From Microbacterium sp. BLY (GTDB lineage: Bacteria > Actinomycetota > Actinomycetes > Actinomycetales > Microbacteriaceae), in assembly GCF_017939615.1 (NCBI RefSeq), contig NZ_JAGKSR010000001.1:1922001-1986000 (forward strand): a stretch of DNA of 64,000 nt, in the 5' to 3' direction. Below, piece after piece: positions 28,615 to 36,568 of this stretch. The notes below the pieces were generated by a model. It made no database searches, had not been told where the DNA came from, and saw nothing but the letters and a program-made list of their open reading frames with translations. Position 1 is the first letter of the stretch. The number at the start of each line of letters is the position of its first letter. Both the position numbers and the translations under genes were made by a program.

Positions 28615-29132
28615 GATCCGGTGCCGCCTGCGGTCTTCTCGTCGGACTCGCCCAGCTCGGCCAGGAGGGCCCGGAGCTCCTGCCGCAGGACGTCACGCGT
28701 GACGACCTGGGAGTTGCGCTCCTCCAGCGACATCCGCAGCGCGACGATCTCGCGGGCGAGGTACTCGGTGTCGGCGAGGTTGCGCTCGGCCCGCTGCCGG
28801 TCCTGCTCGATCTGGACCCGGTCGCGGTCGTCCTGTCGGTTCTGCGCGAGGAGGATGAGCGGGGCGGCGTAGGACGCCTGCAGCGACAGCATGAGGGTGA
28901 GCGCCGTGAACCCGAGCGCGGCGTCGTCGAAGCGCACCTCTCGCGGCATCAGCGTGTTCCAGCCGATCCAGAGGATGCAGAAGAGGCTCAGGATGACGAG
29001 GAACGCCGGGGTGCCCATCGCGCGGGCGACCCACTCCGTGAACCGGCCGAAGCGGTCGCGCGACGTCGAACGGGGGCGCGTGCTGGTCCGTCCGGGGGCG
29101 TCCAGGCGGGCGGCCCGTTCCTTGCGCGCCAT
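28611..29132 (-). CDS. DUF1003 family membrane protein
   Basis: This 173-aa protein has a basic N-terminus and then two transmembrane helices (GTPAFLVILSLFCILWIGWN and ALGFTALTLMLSLQASYAAPLILLAQNRQ). A long charged, probably coiled-coil C-terminus follows (DRDRVQIEQDRQRAERNLADTEYLAREI). This pattern is DUF1003. The ATG shares one base with the stop of the MgtE-like gene (TGATG), indicating tight coupling. Homologues sit next to magnesium or cation genes in many actinobacteria. The function is not established. Confidence 0.88.
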   Translation of the reverse strand: MARKERAARLDAPGRTSTRPRSTSRDRFGRFTEWVARAMGTPAFLVILSLFCILWIGWNTLMPREVRFDDAALGFTALTLMLSLQASYAAPLILLAQNRQDDRDRVQIEQDRQRAERNLADTEYLAREIVALRMSLEERNSQVVTRDVLRQELRALLAELGESDEKTAGGTGS

Positions 29133-30400
29133 CAGCGTGACTCCGTCACGGGCGGAGCGACATCGTCGCTGTCGTGGGTGCGCCAGTCGTCCGGCAGGAG
29201 GTAGTCGAGCACGTCGTCGATGCTGATCGCGCCGACCAGGCGGTGCGCGGCGTCGATCACGGGCAGCGAGACGAGGTCGTAGCTGGCCAGCATGCGCGCG
29301 ACCTCGGCCGCGGACGCCGTGACGGGGACCGGTTCGAGGCTGTCGTCGAGGATCGCCCCGAGACGCTCGTGCGGCGGGTACCGGAGCATGCGCTGGAAGT
29401 GCACGAGGCCCAGGAGTCGTCCGGTCGGGGTCTCGAACGGCGGCAGGGTGACGAAGACGGCCGCCGCGAGGGCGGGGTGCAGCTCATGGCGGCGGATCAG
29501 GGCGAGGGCTTCCGCGACGGTGGCGTCGGCGGACAGGATGATGGGCTCCGGCGTCATCAGGCCGCCCGCGGTGTCGGGGCCGTAGCGCAGCAGCATCCGG
29601 ACGTCCTCGGCACGCTCGGGTTCCATCCGCTGGAGCAGCTCCTCCAGCTGCGCGGGCGGCAGCTGGGCCAGCAGGTCCGCGGCGTCGTCGGGCTCCATCT
29701 GGTCGAGGATGTCGGCGGCGCGCTCCTCGCCGAGGCGATCGAGGATGTGCACCTGCTCGTCCTCGGGCATCTCCTCCAGGGCGTCGGCCAGACGGTCGTC
29801 GGAGAGCTCCTCCGCGACCTCGATCATCCGCTGCTGGGGCAGGTCGAGCAGCGTGTTCGCCAGGTCGGCCGCGTGCAGCTCAGAGTACGAGGCCACGAGC
29901 TGCTCCGCGGACTGCGCCTCGCCCGGGGCGTGCTCCTCGGTCACCTCGCTCCAGGCGGCGAACGTCGTCGGACCCTTCGCGAACGGAGAGGCGCCGGTCT
30001 TCGGACGCCGGAGGAAGAGCTGGCTGATGGCCCACTCGCCGAGCCGGTTGGGCTCGATCGCGACGTCCTCGATGACGGCGGTGCCGCTGCCGTCCGTGAG
30101 GCTCACGCGGCGCCCGAGCATCTCGGCGAGGACGCGCACCTCGCCCGCGCGCGGCGAGAACCGGCGCACGTTGATGAGGCCGGTCGTGATGACCTGTCCG
30201 GACCGGATCGACGTCACGCGACCGATCGAGAGGAACACGTGACGGCGCCCCGGGATCTCCACGACGAGGCCGATCACACGCGGGGCCGCGGTACTTCGAT
30301 ACACGACGACGACGTCCCGGACCTTGCCGAGCCGGTCGCCGACGGGATCGAAGACGGCGCACCCTGCCAGGCGCGCGGCGAAAACCCGTTGTGTGCTCAC
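29132..30400 (-). CDS. Soluble MgtE N-domain/CBS protein with PRC-barrel-like start
   Basis: This 422-aa protein starts with a region resembling a PRC-barrel (about 1-160, with IGLVVEIPGRRHVFLSIGRV). Next come the superhelical MgtE N domain (DLANTLLDLPQQRMIEVAEEL through DDAADLLAQLPPAQLEELL) and a pair of CBS domains (LMTPEPIILSADATVAEAL, LVGAISIDDVLDYLL). In MgtE this cytosolic part senses magnesium and gates the channel, but the five-helix channel domain is absent here. A regulatory role with the adjacent two-helix DUF1003 protein is an inference. The GTG start sits 6 nt after TACGCT. Confidence 0.88.
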   Translation of the reverse strand: MSTQRVFAARLAGCAVFDPVGDRLGKVRDVVVVYRSTAAPRVIGLVVEIPGRRHVFLSIGRVTSIRSGQVITTGLINVRRFSPRAGEVRVLAEMLGRRVSLTDGSGTAVIEDVAIEPNRLGEWAISQLFLRRPKTGASPFAKGPTTFAAWSEVTEEHAPGEAQSAEQLVASYSELHAADLANTLLDLPQQRMIEVAEELSDDRLADALEEMPEDEQVHILDRLGEERAADILDQMEPDDAADLLAQLPPAQLEELLQRMEPERAEDVRMLLRYGPDTAGGLMTPEPIILSADATVAEALALIRRHELHPALAAAVFVTLPPFETPTGRLLGLVHFQRMLRYPPHERLGAILDDSLEPVPVTASAAEVARMLASYDLVSLPVIDAAHRLVGAISIDDVLDYLLPDDWRTHDSDDVAPPVTESR

Positions 30401-30406
30401 TCGACC

Positions 30407-30412
30407 AGCGTA
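30407..30412 (-). promoter_or_regulatory. Leaderless-type -10 box (MgtE-like operon)
   Basis: Minus-strand TACGCT, then 6 nt, then GTG at 30400. It would drive the MgtE-like, DUF1003, mrp, YcxB-like unit. Confidence 0.5.
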
Positions 30413-30474
30413 GCCCGCGGCCCGCCTGCACGGCGGTCGCGGCGGCCCCTCGGCCGGCCCGGTGCGCGACGTGG

Positions 30475-30480
30475 GAGAAT
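30475..30480 (+). promoter_or_regulatory. Leaderless-type -10 box (GSP17M-like gene)
   Basis: GAGAAT, then GGCCGG, then ATG at 30487. The first base deviates from TANNNT but the spacing is exact. Confidence 0.4.
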
Positions 30481-30486
30481 GGCCGG

Positions 30487-31185
30487 ATGAGCATGCTGAA
30501 TCGCCCCGCGAGCGGCACGGACACCGGTGAGATCGTCGCGTCGATGCGCGACTACGAGAGCGCGCAGAAGGCGGTGTCGAAGCTGATCGCCGGAGAGGTC
30601 CCCGCGCGGGACATCGCGATCGTCGGTCAGAGCGTTCGGACGGTCGAGCGCGTGACCGGACGACTCGGCTACGCCGCCGCCGCACGATCCGGGGCGATCA
30701 ACGGCGTGCTCATCGGTCTCTTCCTGTCGGCGATCCTCGTGCTGGGCAACCCCGAGGTCCCGATCCAGCTGTTCGTGGGATTCGTCCTCATCGGCGTCGC
30801 GGTCGGCATGCTGCTGAGCCTGATCACCTATGCCATCGTGCGCCGCCGTCGGGACTTCGCGAGCGTCACCCAGTTCGCCGCCGACCACTACGAGGTCACC
30901 GTGCAGGCCGGTTCGCTGGCGAAGGCCCGCCAGGTGCTCGGCGCCCAGCGGGTCGCCCCGGTGCGGCCCCCGGTGAACCTCGACGAGCCCCCGAAGTACG
31001 GAGAGCGCATCACGCCCGGCGCCCCGGCGCCGGCTCCGGAACCTGCTCCCGAGCCCGCCCCGGCTCCGGAACCGGCTCCCGCTCCGGAGCCCGCTCCGGC
31101 TCCGGAACCCGGTCCGGCTCCCGAGCCGGGTGTCCCGCCGCGCCCGGCCGATCCGGAGACCGGCACCCCCGGATCCGTGCGGTGA
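30487..31185 (+). CDS. General stress protein 17M-like membrane protein
   Basis: This 232-aa protein has an N-terminal ferredoxin-like domain of the GSP17M type (IVASMRDYESAQKAVSKLIAGEVPARDIAIVGQSVRTVERVTGRLGYAAA). Two transmembrane helices follow (GVLIGLFLSAILVLG and LFVGFVLIGVAVGMLLSLI), then a short soluble segment, then a Pro/Ala/Glu repeat tail. The family is known as stress-linked but its molecular role is not. It is divergent from the MgtE-like gene, an arrangement I recall in mycobacteria. It overlaps the following hydrolase by 4 nt. Confidence 0.82.
   Translation: MSMLNRPASGTDTGEIVASMRDYESAQKAVSKLIAGEVPARDIAIVGQSVRTVERVTGRLGYAAAARSGAINGVLIGLFLSAILVLGNPEVPIQLFVGFVLIGVAVGMLLSLITYAIVRRRRDFASVTQFAADHYEVTVQAGSLAKARQVLGAQRVAPVRPPVNLDEPPKYGERITPGAPAPAPEPAPEPAPAPEPAPAPEPAPAPEPGPAPEPGVPPRPADPETGTPGSVR
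31018..31135 (+). repeat. Pro-Ala-Glu repeat tract in coding sequence
   Basis: About seven imperfect copies of a Pro-Ala-Pro-Glu unit (GCTCCGGAACCG-like) form a low-complexity C-terminal tail. Probably a spacer through the cell wall or a disordered linker. Copy number may vary between strains. Confidence 0.8.
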
Positions 31186-31859
31186 CCGCGGAGCCGTCAC
31201 CCCTCCGCTTCGATGTCGCCCTGCCCGGCGGGACGACACCGGTGTCCGCCGACTGGACACCGGGCTCGGGCAGCGACGTGATCCTCATCGCGCACGGCGC
31301 GGGTGCGGGCAAGGACCACCCGTTCCTCGTCGGTTTCGACGCCGCGCTGGCGGCGCTCGGATTCTCGACGCTGCGCTTCGCCTTCCCGTACAGCGAGCAG
31401 GGGCGGCGCATGCCCGGTCCCGCGGCCCACGCCATCGCCACGTGGGAGGCAGCCGTCGCGGTCGCTCGAGACCGGATGCCCGATGCCGCCGTCTGGGCGA
31501 CCGGCAAGTCCTACGGAGGGCGCATGGCGTCCGTGGCGGTCGCCGACGGTCTCGTCGTGGACGGACTCGTCTATCTGGGCTACCCGCTGCATCCTCCCGG
31601 CCGGCCGGACAAGCCCCGGATCGCGCATCTGCCGTCGATCACCGTCCCGCAGCTGTTCATCGAGGGGACGGCGGATCCGTTCATCCAGCCGCTCGCCGAC
31701 CTGGAGGACGCGGTCGCCGCGTGTCAGGATGCCCGCGTGCACTGGATCGAGGGCGGGGGGCACTCCTTCGAGGTGAAGGGCCGTCGCCGCCCGCCGGCGG
31801 AAGTGGCCGCGGATCTCGCTCCCGTGGTCGGTGCCTTCATCGCGGCGCAGGCGGGCTGA
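31182..31859 (+). CDS. Alpha/beta hydrolase (KANL3/Tex30-like)
   Basis: This 225-aa small serine hydrolase shows the oxyanion-side HGAGAGKDHPF, nucleophile S110 in GKSYGGRMAS, an acid in EGTADPFIQ and a late His in EGGGHSFEV. That is a complete triad. The pattern fits the KANL3/Tex30 or dienelactone-hydrolase-like group, whose substrates are poorly known. The GTG start overlaps the GSP17M-like stop by 4 nt. A hairpin-rich spacer and a terminator follow. Confidence 0.85.
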   Translation: MTAEPSPLRFDVALPGGTTPVSADWTPGSGSDVILIAHGAGAGKDHPFLVGFDAALAALGFSTLRFAFPYSEQGRRMPGPAAHAIATWEAAVAVARDRMPDAAVWATGKSYGGRMASVAVADGLVVDGLVYLGYPLHPPGRPDKPRIAHLPSITVPQLFIEGTADPFIQPLADLEDAVAACQDARVHWIEGGGHSFEVKGRRRPPAEVAADLAPVVGAFIAAQAG

Positions 31860-31996
31860 CGCCGCCCGGCGCGAAGATCTCGCCGAGATCGCGTAATGAA
31901 CCGCGCGGGTCTGCATCTCTTCCCATGGAGACGCGTGCAGCTCACTGGGGGAGAAGAGCACCGCACCGGCGCCGGGCACGATGCCGGTGTGCGGCT

Positions 31997-32083
31997 CCGG
32001 GATCCTCGGGGGAGGAGATCCCGGTCCGACCGTCGTCTCTGTCGAGGGGGTAGGGCCGCCGGTCTGGGGAGAACGGCGGCCCT
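31997..32083. terminator. Hairpin cluster with terminator between convergent genes
   Basis: Two stems lie in series: CCGGGATC (31997-32004) with 32017-32024, and AGGGCCGCCG (32052-32061) with 32074-32083. The second is the better terminator for both the hydrolase and pepP. A weaker 7-bp stem lies at 31964-31989. No gene is evident in 31860-32127. Confidence 0.65.
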
Positions 32084-32127
32084 CCGCTCCTCGCTGCGCG
32101 GCCGTGGCACGCCGCTGCGGGCTTCCG

Positions 32128-33537
32128 TCAGCGCTGCAGACGGGCCATCCACGCCTCGACCTCGTCGGCCGTGCGCGGGATGCCCGCGGAGAGGTTGACC
32201 GGCCCGTCCTCGGTCATCAGGATGTCATCCTCGATGCGGACGCCGATCCCGCGCAGCTCCGCGGGCACCGTGAGGTCGTCGATCTGGAAGTACAGTCCCG
32301 GTTCGATCGTGAAGACCATGCCCGGCGTGAGGATGCCGTCGTAGTACATCTCGCGGCGCGCCTGTGCGCAGTCGTGCACGTCGATCCCGAGGTGGTGCGA
32401 TGTGCCGTGGACCATGTAGCGGCGGTGCTGCCCGCCCTTGTCCGCATCGAGCGCCTCCTCGGCCGTGACCGGGAGCAGTCCCCACTCCGCCGTCCGCGCC
32501 GCGATGACCGTCATGGCCGCCGCGTGGACGTCACGGAAGCGGACACCGACCTTCGCCGCCGCGAAGGCCGCGTCGGCGGCTTCCCGCACGGTCTCGTAGA
32601 CGCGACGCTGCACGTCCGTGAACGTTCCGGACACCGGCAGCGTGCGGGTGATGTCGGCGGTGTAGAGGCTGTCGGCCTCGACACCCGCGTCGACGAGGAT
32701 GAGGTCGCCCGGCACCACCGTGCCGTCGTTGCGCGTCCAGTGCAGGTAGCAGGCGTGCGGGCCGGAGGCGGCGATCGTGTCGTAGCCTTCGCCGTTGCCG
32801 TCCTCGCGGGCGCGCCGGTGAAAGACGCCCTCGACGACGCGCTCGCCGCGGGCGTGGGCGACCGCGGCGGGGAGTTCGCGGATGATGTCGTCGAAGCCCT
32901 GCGCGGTGATCTCCACAGCGCGGCGCATCTCGGCGATCTCGAAGTCGTCTTTGATCAGACGCAGCTCGGAGACGAAGCGCGTGAGGCCCTCGTGCTCGTC
33001 GAGGACGAGTTCCCCGTCGACGGGGACGAACTCGTCCAGATGTGCCGTGGCCACCTGGAGGTCGGCGGCGACGCCGGCCAGGGAGGGGCGAGGGCCGATC
33101 CAGAACTCGCCGACCGTGGCGTCGGCGTAGAACTCGGTCGTCGTACGGTCCGCCCGCTCGCGGAAGTACAGCGTGACGTCGTGACCGTCGTCCGTGGGCT
33201 CGAACACCAGGACGGAGTCGGGCTCGGCGTCCGACGCCCAGCCGGTGAGGTGGGCGAACGCGGAGTGGGCGCGGAAGACGTAGTCGGTGTCGTTGCTGCG
33301 CTGCTTGAGCGCGCCGGCCGGGATCACGAGGCGCTGGCCCGGGAAAGCCGCCGACACGGCGGCGCGTCGGCGCTCGGCGTACGGCGCCTGGGCGCGCGGC
33401 GCGGGGAGGGTCTCGGGGCGCTCGGCCCACCCGGTCGAGATCGTGTCAAGGAAGCCCTGGGGGAAGGGCTGCTTCCGGTTGGTCGAGCTGTTCTCGACGG
33501 TCTCGTCCGCGATCGTGTCGTTCTCTCCGGTGCTCAT
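32128..33537 (-). CDS. pepP: Xaa-Pro aminopeptidase (M24B)
   Basis: This 469-aa metallopeptidase removes N-terminal residues before proline. An N-terminal AMP-N domain (about 50-190) is followed by the pita-bread fold. The metal ligands are visible: the two Asp in LILVDAGVEADSLYTADITRT, His in MVHGTSHHLGIDVHD, Glu in FTIEPGLYF and Glu in GVRIEDDILM. The ATG at 33537 follows GAGACT at 6 nt. It is convergent with the alpha/beta hydrolase. Its length and motifs match actinobacterial PepP. Confidence 0.94.
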   Translation of the reverse strand: MSTGENDTIADETVENSSTNRKQPFPQGFLDTISTGWAERPETLPAPRAQAPYAERRRAAVSAAFPGQRLVIPAGALKQRSNDTDYVFRAHSAFAHLTGWASDAEPDSVLVFEPTDDGHDVTLYFRERADRTTTEFYADATVGEFWIGPRPSLAGVAADLQVATAHLDEFVPVDGELVLDEHEGLTRFVSELRLIKDDFEIAEMRRAVEITAQGFDDIIRELPAAVAHARGERVVEGVFHRRAREDGNGEGYDTIAASGPHACYLHWTRNDGTVVPGDLILVDAGVEADSLYTADITRTLPVSGTFTDVQRRVYETVREAADAAFAAAKVGVRFRDVHAAAMTVIAARTAEWGLLPVTAEEALDADKGGQHRRYMVHGTSHHLGIDVHDCAQARREMYYDGILTPGMVFTIEPGLYFQIDDLTVPAELRGIGVRIEDDILMTEDGPVNLSAGIPRTADEVEAWMARLQR

Positions 33538-33543
33538 CCGTCC

Positions 33544-33549
33544 AGTCTC
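33544..33549 (-). promoter_or_regulatory. Leaderless-type -10 box (pepP)
   Basis: Minus-strand GAGACT, then GGACGG, then ATG at 33537. Confidence 0.4.
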
Positions 33550-33573
33550 TCACCTGGAACGGGGAGCCGTTGT

Positions 33574-34596
33574 TCAGCCGGCGGGCTCGAGCTGGACGAC
33601 GAGCGCGCGGTGGTCGCTGCCGCCGGCGTCCTCGAGGACGGCCGACCCCGTGGGGCGCCAGTTGGGCGACGCCATGACGTGGTCGATGGGAGCGCCCGCG
33701 AGGGCGGGGAAGGAGCTGGGCCAGGTGCCGGACATCCCGTTGCCGGTCCGGGACGCCACATCGCGGCAGTACCCCATGTCGCCGCCGTCGACGCCGAGCG
33801 AGGCCATGTGGTCCACGGTCGCGTTGAAGTCACCCGCGAGGATGAAGTCGCCCGCCGGGCACTGGTCGGCGATCCACTGGAGGTCGCTCTGCCACTGCTG
33901 CATCTCCTCCATGCGCGGTGCCACGGCGTGCACGGCGACGATGGTCGGACCGTCGCCGTCGATCGGCATGAGGACGGCGCTGGGGACCGATCCCGTGTTG
34001 TTGCTGCCGTCCTTGGAGGACTCGATCACGGAGTACTCCCCGAGTTCCGGCGCCACGAGCACGGTCGTCTGCCAGGACTGCGGACCGTCCGGGACGTCCG
34101 GGCGGAACTGCACGTGGTGCACCCACATGGGATGCCCCTGCTCGCGCAGCATCAGGGCGATCCGCTCGCCGACGGCCTCCGTGGTCTCGGGCAGCGCCAC
34201 CACGTCGGCGCCCTGCTCCAGGATCTCCTGGGCGATCTGCTCGGCCGACACCGCCTCGCCCGCCGTGTTCCACGTCAGCACCCGCAGACTCGTCTCGGTG
34301 CGCTCGGGGAGCGTCGCCACGCCGAATCCGCGGGTGGCCCCGATCGCGCCGGTCGCTCCGGCGCCGAGGAGCGCGACGATCAGCACCGACGCCGCGAACC
34401 CGCGGAGCGGTCGGGCGAGGAGCAGCAGCAGCGCCAGCACCGCGATGACCAGGAATCCGCCGAGCACCAGACCGCGGGCGGCGACGAGCTGGGCGAACGG
34501 GTAGGTCTGCTCGAGGTGGAAGAACTGCGGCCACACGACGATCGCCGTCGCGATCGCGAACAGCACGGTGAGCAGGATCCCCAGCAGTCGAAACAT
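33574..34596 (-). CDS. Membrane-anchored endonuclease/exonuclease/phosphatase family protein
   Basis: This 340-aa protein has three hydrophobic helices in the first 100 residues (VLFAIATAIVVWPQFF, LVLGGFLVIAVLALLLLLA, ASVLIVALLGAGATGAIGA). A complete EEP catalytic domain follows, facing outside the membrane. Catalytic blocks are LRVLTWNTAGE, ALPETTEAV (metal Glu), ILAGDFNATVDH (Asp/Asn) and GGSDHRALVVQL (Asp-His). Substrates could be phospholipids, sugar phosphates or nucleic acid; sequence does not decide. The ATG at 34596 sits 7 nt after TAGGCT. It is divergent from the PHP gene. Confidence 0.88.
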   Translation of the reverse strand: MFRLLGILLTVLFAIATAIVVWPQFFHLEQTYPFAQLVAARGLVLGGFLVIAVLALLLLLARPLRGFAASVLIVALLGAGATGAIGATRGFGVATLPERTETSLRVLTWNTAGEAVSAEQIAQEILEQGADVVALPETTEAVGERIALMLREQGHPMWVHHVQFRPDVPDGPQSWQTTVLVAPELGEYSVIESSKDGSNNTGSVPSAVLMPIDGDGPTIVAVHAVAPRMEEMQQWQSDLQWIADQCPAGDFILAGDFNATVDHMASLGVDGGDMGYCRDVASRTGNGMSGTWPSSFPALAGAPIDHVMASPNWRPTGSAVLEDAGGSDHRALVVQLEPAG

Positions 34597-34603
34597 CCCC
34601 TCC

Positions 34604-34609
34604 AGCCTA
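34604..34609 (-). promoter_or_regulatory. Near-leaderless -10 box (EEP gene)
   Basis: Minus-strand TAGGCT, then 7 nt, then ATG at 34596. Confidence 0.4.
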
Positions 34610-34699
34610 GGAGCACCGCCTGTGAACTCCCTGCCTCGCGGCGGCCGCGGGGCGTCCGGATCACCCGTCCGATTCCGCGCCGACGGCCCCCGCGCTCGG

Positions 34700-34705
34700 T
34701 ACGCT
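34700..34705 (+). promoter_or_regulatory. Leaderless-type -10 box (PHP gene)
   Basis: TACGCT, then CGGAGG, then ATG at 34712. It marks the start and argues against the longer in-frame ORF beginning at 34568. Confidence 0.5.
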
Positions 34706-34711
34706 CGGAGG

Positions 34712-35575
34712 ATGCCCGTTCCGCCCGCCGGTCCCGCCGACCTGCACCTGCACTCCAACCACTCCGACGGCACCGAGTCGCCCGCCGAGGTCATGAGGCA
34801 GGCGCATCGGCACGGCGTGCGGACCGCCGCGCTCACCGATCACGACCGCACCACGGGGTGGGCGGAGGCCGGGGACGCCGCGGTCGCCCTCGGCATGACC
34901 TTCCTCCCCGGCATGGAGCTGTCCGCGAAGCACGAATGGCGCAGCGTGCACGTGCTCGGATACCTGTTCGACCCGGAGGACGCGGCCCTCCGCGCGGAGA
35001 CCGACCGCATCCGGAACGACCGGATCGGTCGCGCCGAGCGCATCGTGCGCAACATCGGCCGCGACTACGACCTGCACTGGGATGACGTGCTCGCCCAGAC
35101 GACGCTCGATGCGACCGTGGGACGCCCGCACATTGCCGACGCCCTCGTTGCGCGCGGCATCGTGCGCGACCGCGGAGAGGCCTTCGACGGGATCCTCCAC
35201 CCACGGGAGGGCTACTACGAGCCGCACTACGCCCCCGACCCGCTGACCGCCGTCCGGCTGATCACCGAGGCAGGGGGAGTGGCGATCATCGCCCACCCGG
35301 TCACCGCCGGCCGGGATCGCATGATGCCGGTGCCGTACATCGAACGACTCATCGATGCGGGGCTGGCCGGCTTCGAGGTGGACCATCGCGAGAACACCGC
35401 GGCCGGCAAGCGGCTGCTGCGGGAGCTCGCGTCCGCGCACGACCTCATCGTGACGGGATCCAGCGACTACCACGGGACGGGGAAGCCGAACATCCCCGGC
35501 GAGAACACCACCGCCGACGAGATGGTGGCGCGGCTCATCGCGCGCGCCTCGGGTTCGGCGCCGCGCCGCCCCTGA
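34712..35575 (+). CDS. PHP-domain phosphoesterase
   Basis: This 287-aa protein of the polymerase-and-histidinol-phosphatase superfamily has metal-binding motifs DLHLHSNHSDG, LTDHDRTTGW, PGMELSAKHEWRSVHVLGY (Glu, His), IAHPVTAGR and GSSDYHG. It is a stand-alone domain like YciV/RNase AM or 3',5'-nucleotide bisphosphate phosphatases. Candidate substrates are pAp or short RNA 5' ends. The N-terminus begins right at the first metal motif with the chosen ATG, as expected for the family. Confidence 0.9.
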   Translation: MPVPPAGPADLHLHSNHSDGTESPAEVMRQAHRHGVRTAALTDHDRTTGWAEAGDAAVALGMTFLPGMELSAKHEWRSVHVLGYLFDPEDAALRAETDRIRNDRIGRAERIVRNIGRDYDLHWDDVLAQTTLDATVGRPHIADALVARGIVRDRGEAFDGILHPREGYYEPHYAPDPLTAVRLITEAGGVAIIAHPVTAGRDRMMPVPYIERLIDAGLAGFEVDHRENTAAGKRLLRELASAHDLIVTGSSDYHGTGKPNIPGENTTADEMVARLIARASGSAPRRP

Positions 35576-35625
35576 GGGAGGCGGACCTGTCGGCGGTCTC
35601 CCGGCATTCTGTCGAGGTGGGCCGA

Positions 35626-35631
35626 TACGGT
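35626..35631 (+). promoter_or_regulatory. Near-leaderless -10 box (DUF817 gene)
   Basis: TACGGT, then 7 nt, then ATG at 35639. Confidence 0.4.
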
Positions 35632-35638
35632 CCGAGGC

Positions 35639-36568
35639 ATGCAACGTGCCACCTCCCTGGAACGCCGCGTCGACGCGGCGGCCCGTCGTCTCCTCCGTGC
35701 GGTGCCGACGTCGGGCTTCCGGGCGGGGATGGCCGAGTTCCTCGTCTTCGTGCTGAAGCAGGCGTGGGCGTGCGTGTTCGGGGCCGCCCTGCTGGTGGTG
35801 ATCGTCGCGGCGCGCCTCTGGTATCCGGACGATGCCGCGCTCGCCCGCAACGACGCGCTGACGATCGCGGCGATCCTCATCCAGGTGGCGATGCTCGTGT
35901 TCCGTCTGGAGAGCGGCCGCGAGCTCTGGGTGATCGTCCTGTTCCACCTCACCGGGACGGCGATGGAGCTGTTCAAGACGGACGTCGGCTCCTGGGCCTA
36001 TGCCGCCGACGGCGTCCTCCGCATCGGCGGCGTGCCCCTGTTCAGCGGCTTCATGTATGCGGCCGTCGGCTCGTACATGGTGCGGGTGTACCGCCTGTTC
36101 GACCTCGGCTTCATCCGCTACCCGCGCCGCTGGCTCACGGCGATCCTCGCGGCCGCCATCTACGTCAACTTCTTCACCCACCACTGGTGGTGGGACGCCC
36201 GGTGGGTGCTCCTCGCCGGTGTCGTCGTGCTGTGGCTGCCGACCGTCATGCAGGCCCGGGTGTGGCGGCGGACGATCCGCCTGCCGCTGCTGCTGGTGTT
36301 CGCCGGGGTGGCGGTGTTCATCTACCTGGCCGAGAACATCGGCACCTGGGCCGGCGCCTGGGCCTACCCCGATCAGGCGGAGGTCTGGCAGCCGGTGTCG
36401 GTGAGCAAGCTCAGCTCCTGGTTCCTGCTGATGATCATCTCCGTGGTGCTCGTCGCCTGGGTGTACCCGCCGCAGGTGCCGAGCGCCGCGATACGGGACG
36501 AGGGGCGCCCCACGGAAGACCGTGCGGACGCCCCTCGATCGAAGCGGACGCGGATCAGGCGCCGGTGA
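35639..36568 (+). CDS. DUF817 family integral membrane protein
   Basis: This 309-aa protein has about eight transmembrane helices. Conserved DUF817 segments include GMAEFLVFVLKQAWACVFGA, TGTAMELFKTDVGSWAYAADG, GVPLFSGFMYAAVGSYMVR and the aromatic/His cluster FFTHHWWWDARW. Function is unknown; the His/Trp-rich loop could bind metal. Its last 14 bp overlap the end of the convergent helicase gene. A 9-bp-stem hairpin inside its coding end (36499-36537) probably serves as the helicase terminator. The C-terminal tail is basic (SKRTRIRRR). Confidence 0.9.
   Translation: MQRATSLERRVDAAARRLLRAVPTSGFRAGMAEFLVFVLKQAWACVFGAALLVVIVAARLWYPDDAALARNDALTIAAILIQVAMLVFRLESGRELWVIVLFHLTGTAMELFKTDVGSWAYAADGVLRIGGVPLFSGFMYAAVGSYMVRVYRLFDLGFIRYPRRWLTAILAAAIYVNFFTHHWWWDARWVLLAGVVVLWLPTVMQARVWRRTIRLPLLLVFAGVAVFIYLAENIGTWAGAWAYPDQAEVWQPVSVSKLSSWFLLMIISVVLVAWVYPPQVPSAAIRDEGRPTEDRADAPRSKRTRIRRR
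36499..36537 (-). terminator. Helicase terminator embedded in the DUF817 coding end
   Basis: CGAGGGGCG (36499-36507) and CGCCCCTCG (36529-36537) form a perfect 9-bp stem downstream of the rhlE-like stop on the minus strand. The same bases encode the DUF817 C-terminal tail. Confidence 0.6.

Noticed and set aside
31018..31135. CRISPR-like array
   Set aside because: The short in-frame repeats encode a Pro-Ala-Glu tail; there are no unique spacers and no cas genes.
31896..32198. 100-codon ORF in the hydrolase-pepP spacer
   Set aside because: No ribosome site, overlaps the pepP end, and the region is better explained by terminator hairpins.
31981..35085. 1034-codon plus-strand ORF over pepP, the EEP gene and the PHP start
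   Set aside because: Runs antisense through two well-supported genes and has shadow composition.
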